Counted from the first letter of the stretch, positions 1 to 7,284 are shown. The stretch is 9,754 bases of DNA from an uncultured Chthoniobacterales bacterium (GCA_955652155.1 CATPAT010000158.1:1-9754), one strand, 5' to 3'. The notes: generated from the sequence alone by a model not told the origin. Numbers and translations: made by a program.

Positions 1-648
1 GGTGTAGAGCCATTGCAAGAAAAGTCCCGGCTGATCCGGATTATTACCGGCGGCTAAGTAAGTTCTGAAGAGGGGGAGCGCTTCGCGGGAGTAATAATAG
101 AGCGCGACCGCGGCCAGTGTGCTCTTCGGTTTCTCTGGTTTCTCTTCGAAATTTGTGATCACGCCATTTTTATCCACGGTCACGGTGCCGTATTTTTTCA
201 TCGCTTCGAGGTTCCCGACGTCGTGGACAGCGACGGTGGCTGCCAAATGCTTGGCCGCGTTCACAAAGTCGCGCAGCGGTTGTTGGAAAAGATTGTCGCC
301 GGCAAGGACGAGCAAATCGTCGTTGCTCAAATTCTCCCGCATCAAGACCAGATTGATGTCGCCGATCGCGCCTAATTTATCATCGTCGCTCTTTGATCCG
401 TCGTTGATGATTTTGATCTTCATCTCAGGATGCTGATCCTGGTAGGCATTTGCCCAGTTTTGAAAATCGTTAGCGAACTTGGCATTGGTCACGATGTAAA
501 CCGTGCCCAGGCCGGGAACATCCGCGAGATTGTCCAAAAGCCACTCGATGATTGCTTTCCCGCCGACCTCTAACAACGGCTTCGCCTTGTTCAGCGTGAG
601 CGGGTAAAGCCGTGTTGCGTATCCGGCGGCGAGAATGAGCGCGTTCAT
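1..648 (-). CDS. Sugar-phosphate nucleotidyltransferase (NDP-sugar synthase), C-terminus cut by window edge
   Basis: The first 216 codons are visible, starting at the ATG at 648-646, and the frame runs open to base 1. The N-terminus MNALILAAGYATRLYPLT (residues 1-18) is the nucleotide-binding loop of the NTP_transferase (RmlA/GalU-like) fold. The usual G-x-G-T-R appears as G-Y-A-T-R. NKAKPLLEVGGK (20-31) carries the family's KPLL lysine. LAGDNLF (115-121) holds the metal-binding aspartate D118, and FEEKP (167-171) is the usual sugar-site segment. Such enzymes join a sugar 1-phosphate to an NTP, giving an NDP-sugar and pyrophosphate in the cytoplasm for polysaccharide or glycoconjugate synthesis. 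The ending seen here (D-x-PG, then QWLY) resembles single-domain members of about 240-250 residues, so perhaps 25-35 residues are missing. The sugar and base cannot be told. The start is fixed by the canonical N-terminus and an in-frame stop at 705-703. No clear Shine-Dalgarno is seen. It lies 58 bp after glnD in the same direction. Confidence 0.92.
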   Translation of the reverse strand, partial: MNALILAAGYATRLYPLTLNKAKPLLEVGGKAIIEWLLDNLADVPGLGTVYIVTNAKFANDFQNWANAYQDQHPEMKIKIINDGSKSDDDKLGAIGDINLVLMRENLSNDDLLVLAGDNLFQQPLRDFVNAAKHLAATVAVHDVGNLEAMKKYGTVTVDKNGVITNFEEKPEKPKSTLAAVALYYYSREALPLFRTYLAAGNNPDQPGLFLQWLYT

Positions 649-655
649 TCGAATT

Positions 656-676
656 GCCGGACGATAAGCATCCGGC
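656..676 (-). repeat. Small hairpin between glnD and the nucleotidyltransferase gene
   Basis: A perfect 6-bp inverted repeat, GCCGGA (656-661) and TCCGGC (671-676), encloses a 9-base loop. It sits 7 bases before the nucleotidyltransferase ATG and about 30 bases after the glnD stop. The minus-strand transcript has no T-tract after it, so it is not a standard intrinsic terminator. It may affect translation initiation or stabilise an mRNA end, or it may be chance in GC-rich sequence. Confidence 0.35.
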
Positions 677-706
677 CTAAGTGCGCCAGCTCCTTCACCG
701 CGTCAA

Positions 707-3463
707 TTATTTGGCGGCTCCGCCTAAAACAGCCGAGCGCAAACGCCGCTGGAGGGCCGCGATCCGCTGTGAATCGGTAATTTTAGCGTGGACTGCGCTA
801 TCGGTAATATAAAATGTATCGATCGCGGCGCCTTTTTGCGTGCTGATACGCGAGAGAACGATATTCGCTCCTTCCTGTCCAAGCGCGGTCAGCAAATCGT
901 AAAGCAGACCAACGCGGTCGGGTGCCTCAATCTGGACCAGTGTGTAAGTGGGATGGGCCCTGTTATCGATTGCAATTTCCGCTGGAAAATCCAGTTCCTG
1001 CAGTCGGTGATGTTGAATCTTGTGCCGCGCCTGCTCGAGCAACGGCGCAAACTCGAAAGCGTCAACCAGCAGCGCGTCGCGCAGCGTCTTTTCCACGAGG
1101 TCGCGATCGCCTCCTTCGGTGACTGCGCGTCCTTTCATGTCGCACACCCGAAAGATGGCCAGAATGGAGTGGTCTTCGCGTGGAAAAATGTCTGCGCTCA
1201 GGATATTGAGCGGAACAACGGAAAATGATCCGGCGATTTTGGCCAAAAGGTGCTGACGGGGCCAGGTGCAAAGGGACGCGGTGCTGTGACCGAATTGCGG
1301 AAACGCTTCCCAACTTGTCGCCGGCGCAAGCGCGCGGTCGTGTTCGGCCGACGCGTTCTCGAAGAAAGATCGAAACAAGCGGAGATGCTTCACGATTTCT
1401 GGAACGTCAGATGCGCGGAAGTAATTGTCCGGCATGAACTCGAAATGTGCCTCGATTTCCTCCACAAAGTCGGGCGGCAGCCTAGCCGCCACTGCTGCTT
1501 CCAACGACTCCCGCTCAATCTTGGTTTGCTCGAGATAAGATTTTTGGTCTGCGAGATATCGAGAAGTGGCGTGAAAAAGTTCCCAAACGAGCGATTCCTT
1601 CCAATCCGACCAACTTTGTCCACTCGTTCCCTGGCCGTCGGCCAGCGTCAGTAACATCAGCGCGTGAAGATTTTTTTGGTTCCGAACAACATTCGCAAAC
1701 TCGGCAATGGTCGCTGGATCATCGAGATTTCGTTGCTGCGCGGTGTTGGAGAGCGTGACGTGATGATCGACCAGAAGAATGAGCGATTTCCTTTGCTCGG
1801 ACGAGAGCTGAAGACGTTTGGCTACGCTTTGCGCGAAAAGAGCGCTCGCTTCGGAATGCGGGCGGGCTCCGACGGCTCGGCCGGTGTCATGCAAGAGTAA
1901 AGCGAGGTAAAGAACGAAAGGGTCCTCCAAATTTTCGAAGAGATGACGATAAGCGATCAACTTCGAATCGCTTGTTCGAATCAATGCATCGAGCTTGTCG
2001 ATGCAAAGAAGGGTGTGCTCGTCCGCGGTGTAACGGTGAAAAAATTCATGCTGCACCAGACAGGTCAGCTGGCCAAACTCCGGAATATAACGGCCAAGAT
2101 AATCGACCCGGTGCATGAGACGGAGCGTGCGGCCGACCTCGCCTTTCTTGGACAAGATTTCTTTGAAAATTTCGCGCGGCGCTTTGGCGTAGCGATAAGT
2201 GCGGGTGACTTGTCCGAGCGCGCGGCTGGTGAGATCCTCTAACTCAGGGCTAAAATCGACGTTGTGCTCCTGCGCGAGCTGAAATGCTCGCATCATCTCC
2301 AATGGATCCGTCTTGAAAAGATCTCGTCGATCAGAGTGAAGTTGACCATGACGAATGGAGAATGATCCCACTTTCGTTTCGGTGCCGCGCCGCAGCGGTA
2401 AAAAAGTAAAAAGCGCGCGGGTGCCGCTGGTCGCGTAACCGCTGGCAAACTGCTCGGTAATGCGTTCGGTCACGCGAAAAATATTTCGAGTGTGTTTGAA
2501 ATAATCGCGCATCAACGCTTCGCTCGCGCGCTGACCATTCTTCTCCCGATACCGCAGGCGTCGCGCGATCTCCTCCTGCAAATTGAGATGGAGGACGTCC
2601 GCCGCGCGCTTAGAGAAGTAATGCAGCTCGGTGCGCAGTCGGAGGAGGAAATCGTAGGCCATTTCGATTCGGCGCTGGTCCGATTCGCTTAGCCAATCCC
2701 GGCCGACCAGGTGCGTCGTGGTCAGGGCGCCTTCTTTAAAATAAGACATCCAGAGCAAATTCTGGTAATCGCGTAGGCCGCCGCATCCGTTTTTGAGATT
2801 TGGTTCCTGCATGTAAACGCTGTCGCCAAATTTGCGGTGACGCGCCTCCTGATCGCGCATTCGCAGCTCTGCATATTCACGCTCGGAACCGGCCACGGAT
2901 TTTGCGCGAAATTGATCGCGAAATTCCTGGCCGAGCGCGCGGTCTCCGGCCAGGAACCGCGATTCGAGCATTGCCGTTTTCGTGAGCATGTCGCGATTTG
3001 CCTGCGCCAATGCCTCTTTCATCGAACGCGTCGAATGACCGACTTTGAAGCCGATGTCCCAGAGCAAATACAGAATCTGCTCCGCCATCTCTTCCACGTA
3101 CGGCGAGATTCTGCCCGCGCCGTCTCCGTGCAGCAGCATGACATCGACATCGCTAAACGGATTCAGCTCGCCGCGGCCGTATCCACCCAGTGCGGTCAGC
3201 GCCAACGAGGTCTTTGGCTGCCCCACTGCGCTGGCAGCGGCCGTAAAAACGTGGCGCAAAATTACATCGACCAATTCGCCGCGCCGGGCGCAAATTTCGC
3301 GGCCGCCACCGCCGGCCTGATGTTTCAGGCGGAGTCGGTACTCTTCCAGCTTGAGAAATTTTTTGTAGTTTGAAAGGACTTCGGTTGGTCGCTGTCTTCC
3401 GGTGACCGCGAGCTGGTCTTCAGCATGGGCCAGGACTTTCTCAAGATGTCGCGAGGTCGCCAT
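707..3463 (-). CDS. glnD: Bifunctional [protein-PII] uridylyltransferase / uridylyl-removing enzyme GlnD
   Basis: This 918-residue cytoplasmic protein is the glutamine sensor of the nitrogen-control cascade. It adds UMP to PII (GlnB/GlnK) when glutamine is low and removes it when glutamine is high. The domains follow the family order. The nucleotidyltransferase motif GGYGRGELNPFSDVDVMLL (93-111) has metal aspartates D105 and D107. PNLKNGCGGLRD (221-232) is the conserved GlnD linker motif. The HD hydrolase domain shows H483, the H525-D526 pair (LLLHDTGRA), H567/H568 and D609 (TLAD). Two ACT domains follow, at about 738-800 and 839-905. The second keeps EAPDRVGLL (847-855). The first has W-P-R-Q-H where a D-x-P-G-like turn is common. 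The length fits the usual 850-950 residues. The ATG at 3463 fits a normal N-terminus, though no good Shine-Dalgarno precedes it. No PII or glutamine synthetase gene lies in the window. The gene follows an NtrC-type regulator after 70 bp. Confidence 0.97.
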   Translation of the reverse strand: MATSRHLEKVLAHAEDQLAVTGRQRPTEVLSNYKKFLKLEEYRLRLKHQAGGGGREICARRGELVDVILRHVFTAAASAVGQPKTSLALTALGGYGRGELNPFSDVDVMLLHGDGAGRISPYVEEMAEQILYLLWDIGFKVGHSTRSMKEALAQANRDMLTKTAMLESRFLAGDRALGQEFRDQFRAKSVAGSEREYAELRMRDQEARHRKFGDSVYMQEPNLKNGCGGLRDYQNLLWMSYFKEGALTTTHLVGRDWLSESDQRRIEMAYDFLLRLRTELHYFSKRAADVLHLNLQEEIARRLRYREKNGQRASEALMRDYFKHTRNIFRVTERITEQFASGYATSGTRALFTFLPLRRGTETKVGSFSIRHGQLHSDRRDLFKTDPLEMMRAFQLAQEHNVDFSPELEDLTSRALGQVTRTYRYAKAPREIFKEILSKKGEVGRTLRLMHRVDYLGRYIPEFGQLTCLVQHEFFHRYTADEHTLLCIDKLDALIRTSDSKLIAYRHLFENLEDPFVLYLALLLHDTGRAVGARPHSEASALFAQSVAKRLQLSSEQRKSLILLVDHHVTLSNTAQQRNLDDPATIAEFANVVRNQKNLHALMLLTLADGQGTSGQSWSDWKESLVWELFHATSRYLADQKSYLEQTKIERESLEAAVAARLPPDFVEEIEAHFEFMPDNYFRASDVPEIVKHLRLFRSFFENASAEHDRALAPATSWEAFPQFGHSTASLCTWPRQHLLAKIAGSFSVVPLNILSADIFPREDHSILAIFRVCDMKGRAVTEGGDRDLVEKTLRDALLVDAFEFAPLLEQARHKIQHHRLQELDFPAEIAIDNRAHPTYTLVQIEAPDRVGLLYDLLTALGQEGANIVLSRISTQKGAAIDTFYITDSAVHAKITDSQRIAALQRRLRSAVLGGAAK

Positions 3464-3466
3464 TGT

Positions 3467-3510
3467 CGATCTTAGATTGCTCAGTCCCGCCGCTGCTCAA
3501 TCTAAAATCG
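3467..3510 (-). repeat. Inverted repeat abutting the glnD start codon
   Basis: Two 13-bp arms, CGATCTTAGATTG (3467-3479) and CAATCTAAAATCG (3498-3510), are inverted copies with one mismatch, around an 18-base spacer. The inner arm ends 3 bases before the glnD ATG (3463-3461), so a folded transcript would cover the normal ribosome-binding position. The stem is AT-rich and has no following T-run, so it does not look like an intrinsic terminator. It may be a regulator-binding palindrome, a leader hairpin, or part of a decayed repeat element that includes the adjoining heptamer array. Confidence 0.5.
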
Positions 3511-3528
3511 AAAATCGAAAATCCAAAC
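3501..3528. repeat. 7-bp tandem repeat (TCGAAAA)n between regulator gene and glnD
   Basis: Four units of period 7 run from 3501 to 3528. The two middle units (3508-3514 and 3515-3521) are exactly TCGAAAA, and the flanking units are TCTAAAA and TCCAAAC. The array fills much of the 70-bp gap between the response-regulator stop (3534-3536) and the glnD start, and it shares bases with one arm of the inverted repeat there. No function can be assigned. Similar AAATCGAAAATCG-type arrays are, from memory, common between genes of soil Verrucomicrobiota. Confidence 0.75.
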
Positions 3529-3533
3529 GGCGA

Positions 3534-4922
3534 TTAGAGATCGATCGCGTAGCGCTTAAGCTTGTTGTAAAGCGTCGGCCGCTGGATACCGAGCAGTTCG
3601 GCCGCTTTCTTCTTGTTTCCGTGACACTGGGCCAACGCCTGCAAGATCGTTACCCGCTCCATGTCGTCGAGACTTTGCACGCCTTGCGGGACGACGCTGC
3701 GCTCAATTTGCTGCAATGCCGCCGGTAACTGCAATTCGCCCGGCAATTCCTTCACTCCCACCATATTTTGGCGCGCCAGAACTACGGCGTATTCCATCGT
3801 GTTTTGTAATTCGCGCACGTTCCCGGGCCAGGAGTAATCGAGCAACTTTTGGAATGCTTCCGGTGAAATCTCAGGCTCCGATTTGCCAAGCTGCTGCGCG
3901 AATTGTTTCACAAAGAACGTCACCAAAGGGGGGATGTCCTGCTTGCGTTCGCGTAACGGCGGAACTTCAATTTGGAAAGTGTTAAGGCGGTAATACAAAT
4001 CCGAGCGTAAGCGGTTCTCGGCCAGCGCCCGCGCAATTGGCCGATTGGTCGCCGCAATTACGCGAAAACTCGCCTTCAGTGTGCGTGTGCTTCCGAGCGG
4101 CCGATATTCGCGCTCCTGCAGCACCCGCAGGAATCGCGTCTGCAAATCAGCCGGCATGTCCGAGATCTCATCCAGAAAGAGTGTGCTTTCATTCGCTTCC
4201 GCGATCATTCCCGGAAAATCGTTCATCGCTCCGGTAAACGCGCCTTTGACGTATCCGAACAACTCGCCCTCGATCATCGTTTGCGGAAAGGCCGCGCAAT
4301 TGAGTTTCACCATCGGCCGTTCCGAGCGACGACTGCGATGATGAATCAAATTCGCGATCACTTCTTTGCCGACGCCGCTTTCGCCGGTGATCAACACATT
4401 GGCTTCCGATGGCGCCATCGCATTGATCAGCTCTTCGATTTCCTGCATCGATTTGCTTTTGAATACTGGCGTCAATCGCGTTTCCGCAATTTCCAGGCGT
4501 TTTTCGAGTTCTACCGTTTTCTCACGAAGCTGTTGTGTTTCGCGAAGGAGCGATTGCTTCTCCAATGCTTTCTCGACCAGGCTAAGCAATTCTTCCGGCG
4601 CGTATGGTTTGCTGATGAAATGAAACGCGCCGCGCTTGATCGATTCGATCGCGTTACTGAGCGTGTCGTGCGCGGTCAAAATGATGACTTGTGTTTCCGG
4701 CCGCTCGATTTTGATCTGGTCGAGCATTTGCAATCCTTCGGCGTCCGGCAGTTGCAGATCGAGGAGAACGAGAGACGCCGCTCTATTTTTGAACGCTTTC
4801 AATCCAGCCGCGGCCGTGGCGGCGGTTTCGGTCTGAAATCCGTGCCGGCTGAGCAAAGCTTCGAGCGTGAGCAGGATCGGCCGCTCGTCATCGATAATCA
4901 GAATGCGCCGACCTTCTTTCAT
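3534..4922 (-). CDS. NtrC-family sigma-54-dependent response regulator
   Basis: A three-domain transcription activator, with residues here numbered from the upstream TTG at 4931 (465 aa). The receiver domain (about 8-125) has acidic pocket D14/D15, phosphoacceptor D58, T86 and K108. A charged, probably coiled-coil linker covers about 116-155. The AAA+ domain has Walker A GESGVGKE (183-190), the sigma-54 contact loop GAFTGA (230-235) and Walker B LFLDEIS (251-257). A Fis-type helix-turn-helix (about 436-462) closes the protein. All key residues are present, so it should open promoters held by sigma-54 RNA polymerase when phosphorylated. The ATG at 4922 (462 aa) is preferred: GGAAAG at 4940-4935 lies 12 bases before it but only 3 bases before the TTG at 4931. 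The TTG would overlap the kinase stop as TTGA. The neighbouring kinase is the obvious phosphodonor. Target genes are unknown, and no -24/-12 promoter was seen in the gaps of this window. Confidence 0.95.
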   Translation of the reverse strand: MKEGRRILIIDDERPILLTLEALLSRHGFQTETAATAAAGLKAFKNRAASLVLLDLQLPDAEGLQMLDQIKIERPETQVIILTAHDTLSNAIESIKRGAFHFISKPYAPEELLSLVEKALEKQSLLRETQQLREKTVELEKRLEIAETRLTPVFKSKSMQEIEELINAMAPSEANVLITGESGVGKEVIANLIHHRSRRSERPMVKLNCAAFPQTMIEGELFGYVKGAFTGAMNDFPGMIAEANESTLFLDEISDMPADLQTRFLRVLQEREYRPLGSTRTLKASFRVIAATNRPIARALAENRLRSDLYYRLNTFQIEVPPLRERKQDIPPLVTFFVKQFAQQLGKSEPEISPEAFQKLLDYSWPGNVRELQNTMEYAVVLARQNMVGVKELPGELQLPAALQQIERSVVPQGVQSLDDMERVTILQALAQCHGNKKKAAELLGIQRPTLYNKLKRYAIDL

Positions 4923-4927
4923 CGCAC

Positions 4928-5638
4928 TCAAGATCTTTCCGCAGAGAAAGATGGCAGTCGCAACGTGGTGATAAGCGTCGATGTTTTTTGATCGTACTCA
5001 GCTCGGAAATCGCCACTATGCGCTTCCGCAACCGATCGGGCGTGGTTCAGGCCGAGCCCGTAATGGCCCTGGCTTACGTTCCGCAGCGGTTCCCGTCCCC
5101 AATTTTCAGTCGATAATTCGAAACGCGCTTTCGGCTCCTGCAGCTGGAAAACGAAACTGTTATTGGCAATGTACGCTCTCGCCGTGATCGCCTTGACGTT
5201 GCGCTCGTGTTGAAAGGCGTTGCCGATAATCTCGAGAAAAGCTTGTTCAACCAGTTGCGGGTCGATTTGTAACGTCGCATCTTTCAACTGCACGTCCCAA
5301 GCCACCTTGGCTGCGTTATCCGGAAACTCCTTCGCCAGTTTTTGTTGTAAATCCTCGACGAAATCCGCCGCTGGATACGGAATCAGATTGGGATTGGCCT
5401 CGCTCAGCCCAGCAGTCAGCCGCTGCAGACTGGTTCCGATTTGTGAAGTCATCTCGCGCAACCGCTGAATCTCGCCTTTCATTTCCCCTTCTCCGGCCAG
5501 CTCGGCCAGATAAGCCGATTGCAATTCGACCGCGTTCAGAGTGTTTCGAATGTCGTGACTCAGTTGCCGGACAAATGTGACCATGTCCGGCCACGACACA
5601 CTGGGCGACTTGTCTGTCGGCTGTTTGGAAGAACTCAT
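4928..5638 (-). CDS. Small soluble histidine kinase, partner of the adjacent NtrC-type regulator
   Basis: A 236-residue protein with no signal peptide, membrane segment, PAS or other sensor domain: only a short N-terminal tail and a kinase core. The H-box is RQLSHDIRNTLNAV (25-38) with phosphoacceptor H28. Threonine sits where proline is usual. A helical dimerisation region follows to about 80. The ATPase N-box is EIIGNAFQH (136-144) with N140, and the G2 box is GHYGLGL (191-197). The G1 box, normally D-x-G-x-G, aligns with E168-P-K-A-R172, so both glycines are lost. It probably phosphorylates or dephosphorylates the regulator encoded 5 bp downstream. The input signal must come from a partner protein or a ligand at the core. 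In family terms it resembles a PAS-less NtrB, but that is only a resemblance. It starts 15 bp after the pgi stop. GAGG lies just one base before the ATG, which is an unusually short ribosome-site spacing. Confidence 0.87.
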   Translation of the reverse strand: MSSSKQPTDKSPSVSWPDMVTFVRQLSHDIRNTLNAVELQSAYLAELAGEGEMKGEIQRLREMTSQIGTSLQRLTAGLSEANPNLIPYPAADFVEDLQQKLAKEFPDNAAKVAWDVQLKDATLQIDPQLVEQAFLEIIGNAFQHERNVKAITARAYIANNSFVFQLQEPKARFELSTENWGREPLRNVSQGHYGLGLNHARSVAEAHSGDFRAEYDQKTSTLITTLRLPSFSAERS

Positions 5639-5653
5639 ACCTCAGCGCCAGTG

Positions 5654-7231
5654 CTATTCCTTGAGCGAAAACTTGTCGTCCGACGCCTCTTCACCCTTCG
5701 CAATCTGCACACGTAAATCGTTGCTCGCAAGATGTTGCAGCACGTGAAAAACATCCTCCGGGTCGGCGTCGATCGCGCGCGCAATTTCCTCCGCGGTCTT
5801 TCCGGCGCCACCCGAAAGCTTTTCCCGGACATCGTGTTGCAACTGGAGCAACCGCGTTGCTGCCTTCTTTCCCGCTTCCACTCCCGGTTGATGATAGGCG
5901 TTGATGTTAACCAGCGTGCCGTAGAAACCGACCGCTCGTTCGTAGAGCGCAATCAACGCGCCGATGTTGAACGCGTTCGCTTCCGGAATATTCACCGTGA
6001 TCGATTCACGTTCCTTTTCATAAAGCGCCGCGCGCGTTCCCCGCAGAAACCCATGCAGATAATCACCGCTGGTAACACCGTCCTCCACTTCGAAAGCCGC
6101 ACGAACGCGATCTTTCGCCACAACAATGAACGTCAGGAAAAAATTCAGAACGCCGTCGCGCAATTGCTGCACGTAGGCGTGTTGATCGGTCGAACCTTTG
6201 TTTCCGTAAACGGCGATGCCTTGATTCACAATTTTGCCGTCAAGATCTTTCTCTTTGCCTAACGACTCCATCACCAGCTGTTGAAGATAGCGGCTGAAGA
6301 GCAGCAACCGATCTTTGTAAGGCAAGACCACCATGTCTTTTTCGCCGCGACCCTTGCCGGCGTAGAACCACATCAAGGCGAGCAGCATCGCGGCATTTTG
6401 CCGAAAATCGTTGGCCCGCGTCCGCTCGTCCATCGCCGCCGCGCCGGCCAGGAAATTGTCGATCTCGAAACCTTCCAACGCCATCGGCACCAGTCCGACC
6501 GCGCTCATGACCGATGTGCGCCCGCCAACCCAATCCCACATCGGGAAACGCGCTAACCAACCGCTTTTCTCCGCATGCTTGTCGAGATCACTTCCAACCC
6601 CCGTGATCGCAACGGCATGTTTCGCAAAATCCAGGCCGGCCGCCTTGAAGCGCGCTTCCGCTTCGAGCATTCCGTTGCGCGTTTCTTTTGTTCCGCCGGA
6701 CTTCGAAATCGCCACGACAATTGTTCGCGCGAGTTCACTGTCGATCTGGTCCAACACGCGATCGAAACCATTCGGATCGGTGTTATCAAAGAAGTAAATG
6801 TCCAATGGATCCTTCGCTGTCCCGAGCGCCTCGGCGATGAATTGCGGTCCGAGCGCCGACCCCCCAATCCCGATCGAAAGCACATGTTGAAATTTTTCGC
6901 CGCGCGCGTTTTTGATCTTCCCGCTATGGACGTCGGCGGCAAATTTCTTGATCTGCGCGTTTGTCTTTTCGATGTCGGAGCGCAATTCCGGATTTGGTGC
7001 CAGCGCGGGTTTACGTAGCCAGTAATGGCCAACCATTCGTTTCTCATCGGGATTGGCGATTCCGCCTGCTTCCAGGTCGCGCATCGCCGAAAACGCTTTC
7101 TCGACTTTCGGCCGCATCTGGTCGAAGAAGCCGTCCGGAAATTTCATCCGGCTGATGTCGATCGAGAAACCAAGATCGTCGTAACGGAGAAAATATTGCT
7201 GAAACCGCTGCCAAAGCGACGAAGAAGCCAT
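5654..7231 (-). CDS. pgi: Glucose-6-phosphate isomerase
   Basis: A 525-residue cytoplasmic enzyme that interconverts glucose 6-phosphate and fructose 6-phosphate in glycolysis and gluconeogenesis. Family motifs appear in order: GIGGSALGPQ (121-130) and SKSGGTKET (176-184) of the phosphate-binding SIS folds, WDWVGGRTSVMSAVG (232-246) matching PGI signature 1, MESLGKE (321-327) with catalytic E322, STDQHAY (347-353) with H351, and YHQPGVEAGKK (446-456) matching signature 2 with catalytic K455. All catalytic residues are present. Beyond the catalytic fold, about residues 465-525 form an extra tail (KTAEEIARAIDADPEDVF at 478-495) that looks like a small winged-helix-type module. Cyanobacterial-type isomerases carry a similar tail. 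The ATG at 7231 has no clear Shine-Dalgarno and lies 118 bp after the S9 peptidase gene. Its TAG stop is 15 bp before the histidine kinase, so co-transcription with the two-component genes is likely. Confidence 0.96.
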   Translation of the reverse strand: MASSSLWQRFQQYFLRYDDLGFSIDISRMKFPDGFFDQMRPKVEKAFSAMRDLEAGGIANPDEKRMVGHYWLRKPALAPNPELRSDIEKTNAQIKKFAADVHSGKIKNARGEKFQHVLSIGIGGSALGPQFIAEALGTAKDPLDIYFFDNTDPNGFDRVLDQIDSELARTIVVAISKSGGTKETRNGMLEAEARFKAAGLDFAKHAVAITGVGSDLDKHAEKSGWLARFPMWDWVGGRTSVMSAVGLVPMALEGFEIDNFLAGAAAMDERTRANDFRQNAAMLLALMWFYAGKGRGEKDMVVLPYKDRLLLFSRYLQQLVMESLGKEKDLDGKIVNQGIAVYGNKGSTDQHAYVQQLRDGVLNFFLTFIVVAKDRVRAAFEVEDGVTSGDYLHGFLRGTRAALYEKERESITVNIPEANAFNIGALIALYERAVGFYGTLVNINAYHQPGVEAGKKAATRLLQLQHDVREKLSGGAGKTAEEIARAIDADPEDVFHVLQHLASNDLRVQIAKGEEASDDKFSLKE

Positions 7232-7255
7232 GCTTTTAGCTAAGCGGAAAAAGCA
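7231..7255 (-). repeat. Short inverted repeat at the pgi start codon
   Basis: TGCTTTT (7231-7237) and AAAAGCA (7249-7255) form perfect 7-bp arms around an 11-base loop. The outer base of one arm is the A of the pgi ATG, so the hairpin would cover the position where a Shine-Dalgarno should be, and none is visible. It is short and AT-rich, and could be chance. Confidence 0.3.
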
Positions 7256-7284
7256 CTCGAGGAAAGCCTGAAGATTCCGAACTA

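Noticed and set aside
656..676. Hairpin resembling an enterobacterial REP element (GCCGGA ... TCCGGC)
   Set aside because: The likeness to REP ends is limited to a 6-bp GC-rich arm and a few bases, there is a single copy here, and the organism is not enterobacterial.
2837..3373. Plus-strand open frame (178 codons) opposite the GlnD N-terminus
   Set aside because: It lies antisense to the conserved GlnD nucleotidyltransferase motif and has no family resemblance or ribosome site.
3467..3510. Intrinsic transcription terminator between the regulator gene and glnD
   Set aside because: The stem is AT-rich, the loop is 18 bases, and no T-tract follows on the minus strand before the glnD start.
4281..4991. 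Long plus-strand open frame (236 codons) opposite the response regulator and kinase end
   Set aside because: It is antisense to a regulator with every family motif intact. Its translation is rich in F, R and Q with no recognisable domain, as expected for a shadow frame.
5732..6262. Plus-strand open frame (176 codons) opposite pgi
   Set aside because: It is antisense to the catalytic part of glucose-6-phosphate isomerase and has arginine/phenylalanine-rich shadow composition.
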